DNA from: Clostridiales bacterium
Lineage (GTDB): Bacteria > Bacillota > Sulfobacillia > UBA995
Assembly: GCA_003517845.1 (NCBI GenBank)
Contig: DOZU01000195.1
Span: 1-7,125, forward strand
Reading direction: 5' to 3'
Length of the DNA: 7,125 nucleotides
Positions within the stretch are counted from its first letter, which is position 1, and each line of letters begins with the position of its first letter. Of this stretch, positions 6,643 to 7,125 are shown in pieces. Position numbers and translations under genes: made by a program. The notes beneath the pieces are model-generated. The model saw only the letters and a program-made list of their open reading frames with translations. It was not told the DNA's origin and ran no database searches.

Positions 6643-6673
6643 TGTAGGGGCGGGTTCGGAACCCGCCCCTGCA
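6643..6673. repeat. GC-rich inverted repeat / hairpin between ccmC and ccmD
   Basis: The arms AGGGGCGGGTTC (6646-6657) and GAACCCGCCCCT (6659-6670) are perfect reverse complements around a single G. In RNA the stem can grow outward to 6643/6673 with one G-U pair, leaving a small loop. There is no T-tract after it, so it is not a standard Rho-independent terminator, and ccmD and ccmE follow on the same strand. GGGGCGGGTT/AACCCGCCCC hairpins of this style are familiar as dispersed REP/MITE-like repeats in several high-GC Gram-positive and Chloroflexi genomes; that is from memory. It may act as an mRNA stabiliser or partial attenuator inside the operon. Confidence 0.8.
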
Positions 6674-6688
6674 GGGGACCTGATGGAC

Positions 6689-6702
6689 GGAGGGATGCCT
6701 CC
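6689..6702 (+). promoter_or_regulatory. ccmD Shine-Dalgarno within a small self-complementary stem
   Basis: GGAGGG at 6689-6694 is the strongest ribosome binding site near the ccmD-like gene and lies seven bases before a CTG codon at 6702, ideal spacing. GGAGG (6689-6693) can also pair with CCTCC (6698-6702) across a four-base loop, which would hide both the site and the first base of the start codon. The stem is short, so control of translation is only a possibility. An ATG at 6695 touches the ribosome site directly and opens a different frame with no ccmD features. Confidence 0.5.
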
Positions 6703-6818
6703 TGAACGGGCTCGAGTTCGTCCTCGCGGCCACGCTCACCTTGTGGGTCGGGTTGCTCGTCTACATGTGGCGGATCGACGTCCGGCTCAAACAGCTTGAG
6801 CGCCGCCAGGACCAGTGA
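6702..6818 (+). CDS. ccmD: CcmD-like small membrane protein, apparent CTG start
   Basis: This 38-codon gene encodes one membrane segment followed by a charged tail: NGLEFVLAATLTLWVGLLVY (residues 2-21), then MWRIDVRLKQLERRQDQ. A single N-terminal membrane helix with a Tyr at its end and a basic amphipathic cytoplasmic tail is what CcmD looks like; CcmD helps release holo-CcmE from CcmC and CcmAB. Its place between ccmC and ccmE is the standard one. No ATG, GTG or TTG lies between the in-frame stop at 6681 and the membrane segment, so the start is taken as CTG at 6702, seven bases after GGAGGG; the TTG at 6741 would cut the helix in half. Loss of one base between 6698 and 6702 would instead join the ATG at 6695 to this frame, so a sequencing error or frameshift is an alternative. 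The stop overlaps the ccmE start as GTGA. Sequence conservation of CcmD is low, hence moderate confidence. Confidence 0.77.
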   Translation: MNGLEFVLAATLTLWVGLLVYMWRIDVRLKQLERRQDQ

Positions 6819-7125
6819 ACCGGCGGGCCAGACTCCCTGACCTGCTCATCTGGGCCGTCATTGGCCTTATCTTGGCAGTAGCAATCTTCGTTTCCATCGG
6901 CCAGGCGTTTCGACCTTACGCGACTCTGGGCGAGGCCGCTCGGAGCCGGCGGGCCGTTCAGATCAAGGGCACGCTGGTGGAGGGGACGCTGCGCGAAACC
7001 GGAGGCCAGGTCTCATTCGAGTTGCGGGACACTGCGGGAACCACGGCCCAGGTCCGCCTCGCGGGGCTCATGCCCCCCCGGTTGCCCGAGGCGGAGGAGA
7101 TCGTGGTCATCGGCCAGTCCGCCGG
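6815..7125 (+). CDS. ccmE: CcmE heme chaperone, N-terminal part; 3' end outside window
   Basis: The gene starts at a GTG (6815) that overlaps the ccmD stop (GTGA) and continues off the window; 103 codons are visible. CcmE is a membrane-anchored OB-fold protein that holds heme covalently on the outer face and passes it to the ligase. Here a basic N-terminus (NRRARLPD) is followed by one membrane anchor (about residues 10-28) and then the family's beta-barrel pattern: VQIKGTLVEGTLRE, FELRDTAGTTAQVRLAGLMP and EEIVVIGQSA, matching the KG.v..g, f.l.D..g....v...G..P and e...vv..G rhythm of CcmE. A weak AGGA (6808-6811) precedes the start, so coupling to ccmD is likely. The heme-binding His (or the Cys of variant CcmEs) would lie just past the window, so the type cannot be decided here. 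Total family length is about 130-160 residues. Confidence 0.88.
   Translation, partial: MNRRARLPDLLIWAVIGLILAVAIFVSIGQAFRPYATLGEAARSRRAVQIKGTLVEGTLRETGGQVSFELRDTAGTTAQVRLAGLMPPRLPEAEEIVVIGQSA

Noticed and set aside
6646..6670. Rho-independent terminator after ccmC
   Set aside because: The stem is strong but no T-run follows, and ccmD and ccmE continue on the same strand, so a repeat or internal mRNA structure is more likely.
6614..6799. Plus-strand frame with an ATG overlapping the ccmC stop and another ATG at 6695
   Set aside because: The translation is Arg/Pro-rich without a membrane segment, while the neighbouring frame gives a clear CcmD-like helix and tail; the ATG at 6695 touches the ribosome site directly.
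1..7125. tRNA, rRNA, CRISPR array, transposase or phage genes
   Set aside because: None of their signatures was seen on either strand; the only repeat-type elements are the two palindromes at the ccmC 3' end.

Overview
The window is GC-rich (about two thirds G+C by eye) and every convincing gene lies on the + strand. The first third is the 3' part of a spoVA operon, so the source is an endospore-former. The rest is a cytochrome c / heme-handling operon. High GC, SpoVA proteins and membrane c-type cytochrome assembly together suggest a high-GC Firmicute, perhaps of the deep-branching thermophilic kind (Symbiobacteria, Thermaerobacter, Limnochordia or similar). The lineage is inference; the sequence does not name the species.

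Region 1 (1-2515), sporulation and germination: the C-terminal part of SpoVAD, complete SpoVAE, and SpoVAF, a GerA-family membrane protein. They are packed tightly (14 bp, then 1 bp between genes). Known SpoVA proteins build the channel that moves dipicolinic acid in and out of the spore core, and SpoVAF is the germination-associated GerA-like subunit. No SpoVAEa gene sits between SpoVAE and SpoVAF.

Region 2 (2516-2622), a short junction: no clear terminator or promoter. It carries a strong ribosome binding site for resB and a doubtful 48-codon reading frame with a Cys/Trp-rich C-terminus.

Region 3 (2623-7125, running off the edge), cytochrome c biogenesis: resB and resC, the two halves of the System II heme handling/ligation machine, are followed directly by ccmA, ccmB, ccmC, a tiny ccmD-like gene missed by ordinary ORF calling, and the start of ccmE, which are the heme delivery module of System I. 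Overlaps at resB/resC, resC/ccmA, ccmA/ccmB and ccmD/ccmE point to one translationally coupled unit. A plausible reading is that CcmABCD(E) loads and presents heme on the outer face of the membrane, while ResBC either handles heme in the same pathway or attaches it to apocytochromes. CcmF, the System I ligase component, is not in the window, so whether this is a true hybrid depends on what lies downstream.

The best second-look items are the hybrid System I/II gene order, the ccmD-like gene with an apparent CTG start and a hairpin over its Shine-Dalgarno, a near-perfect GC-rich inverted repeat between ccmC and ccmD, and a CcmA ATPase lacking the usual Q-loop Gln and H-loop His.
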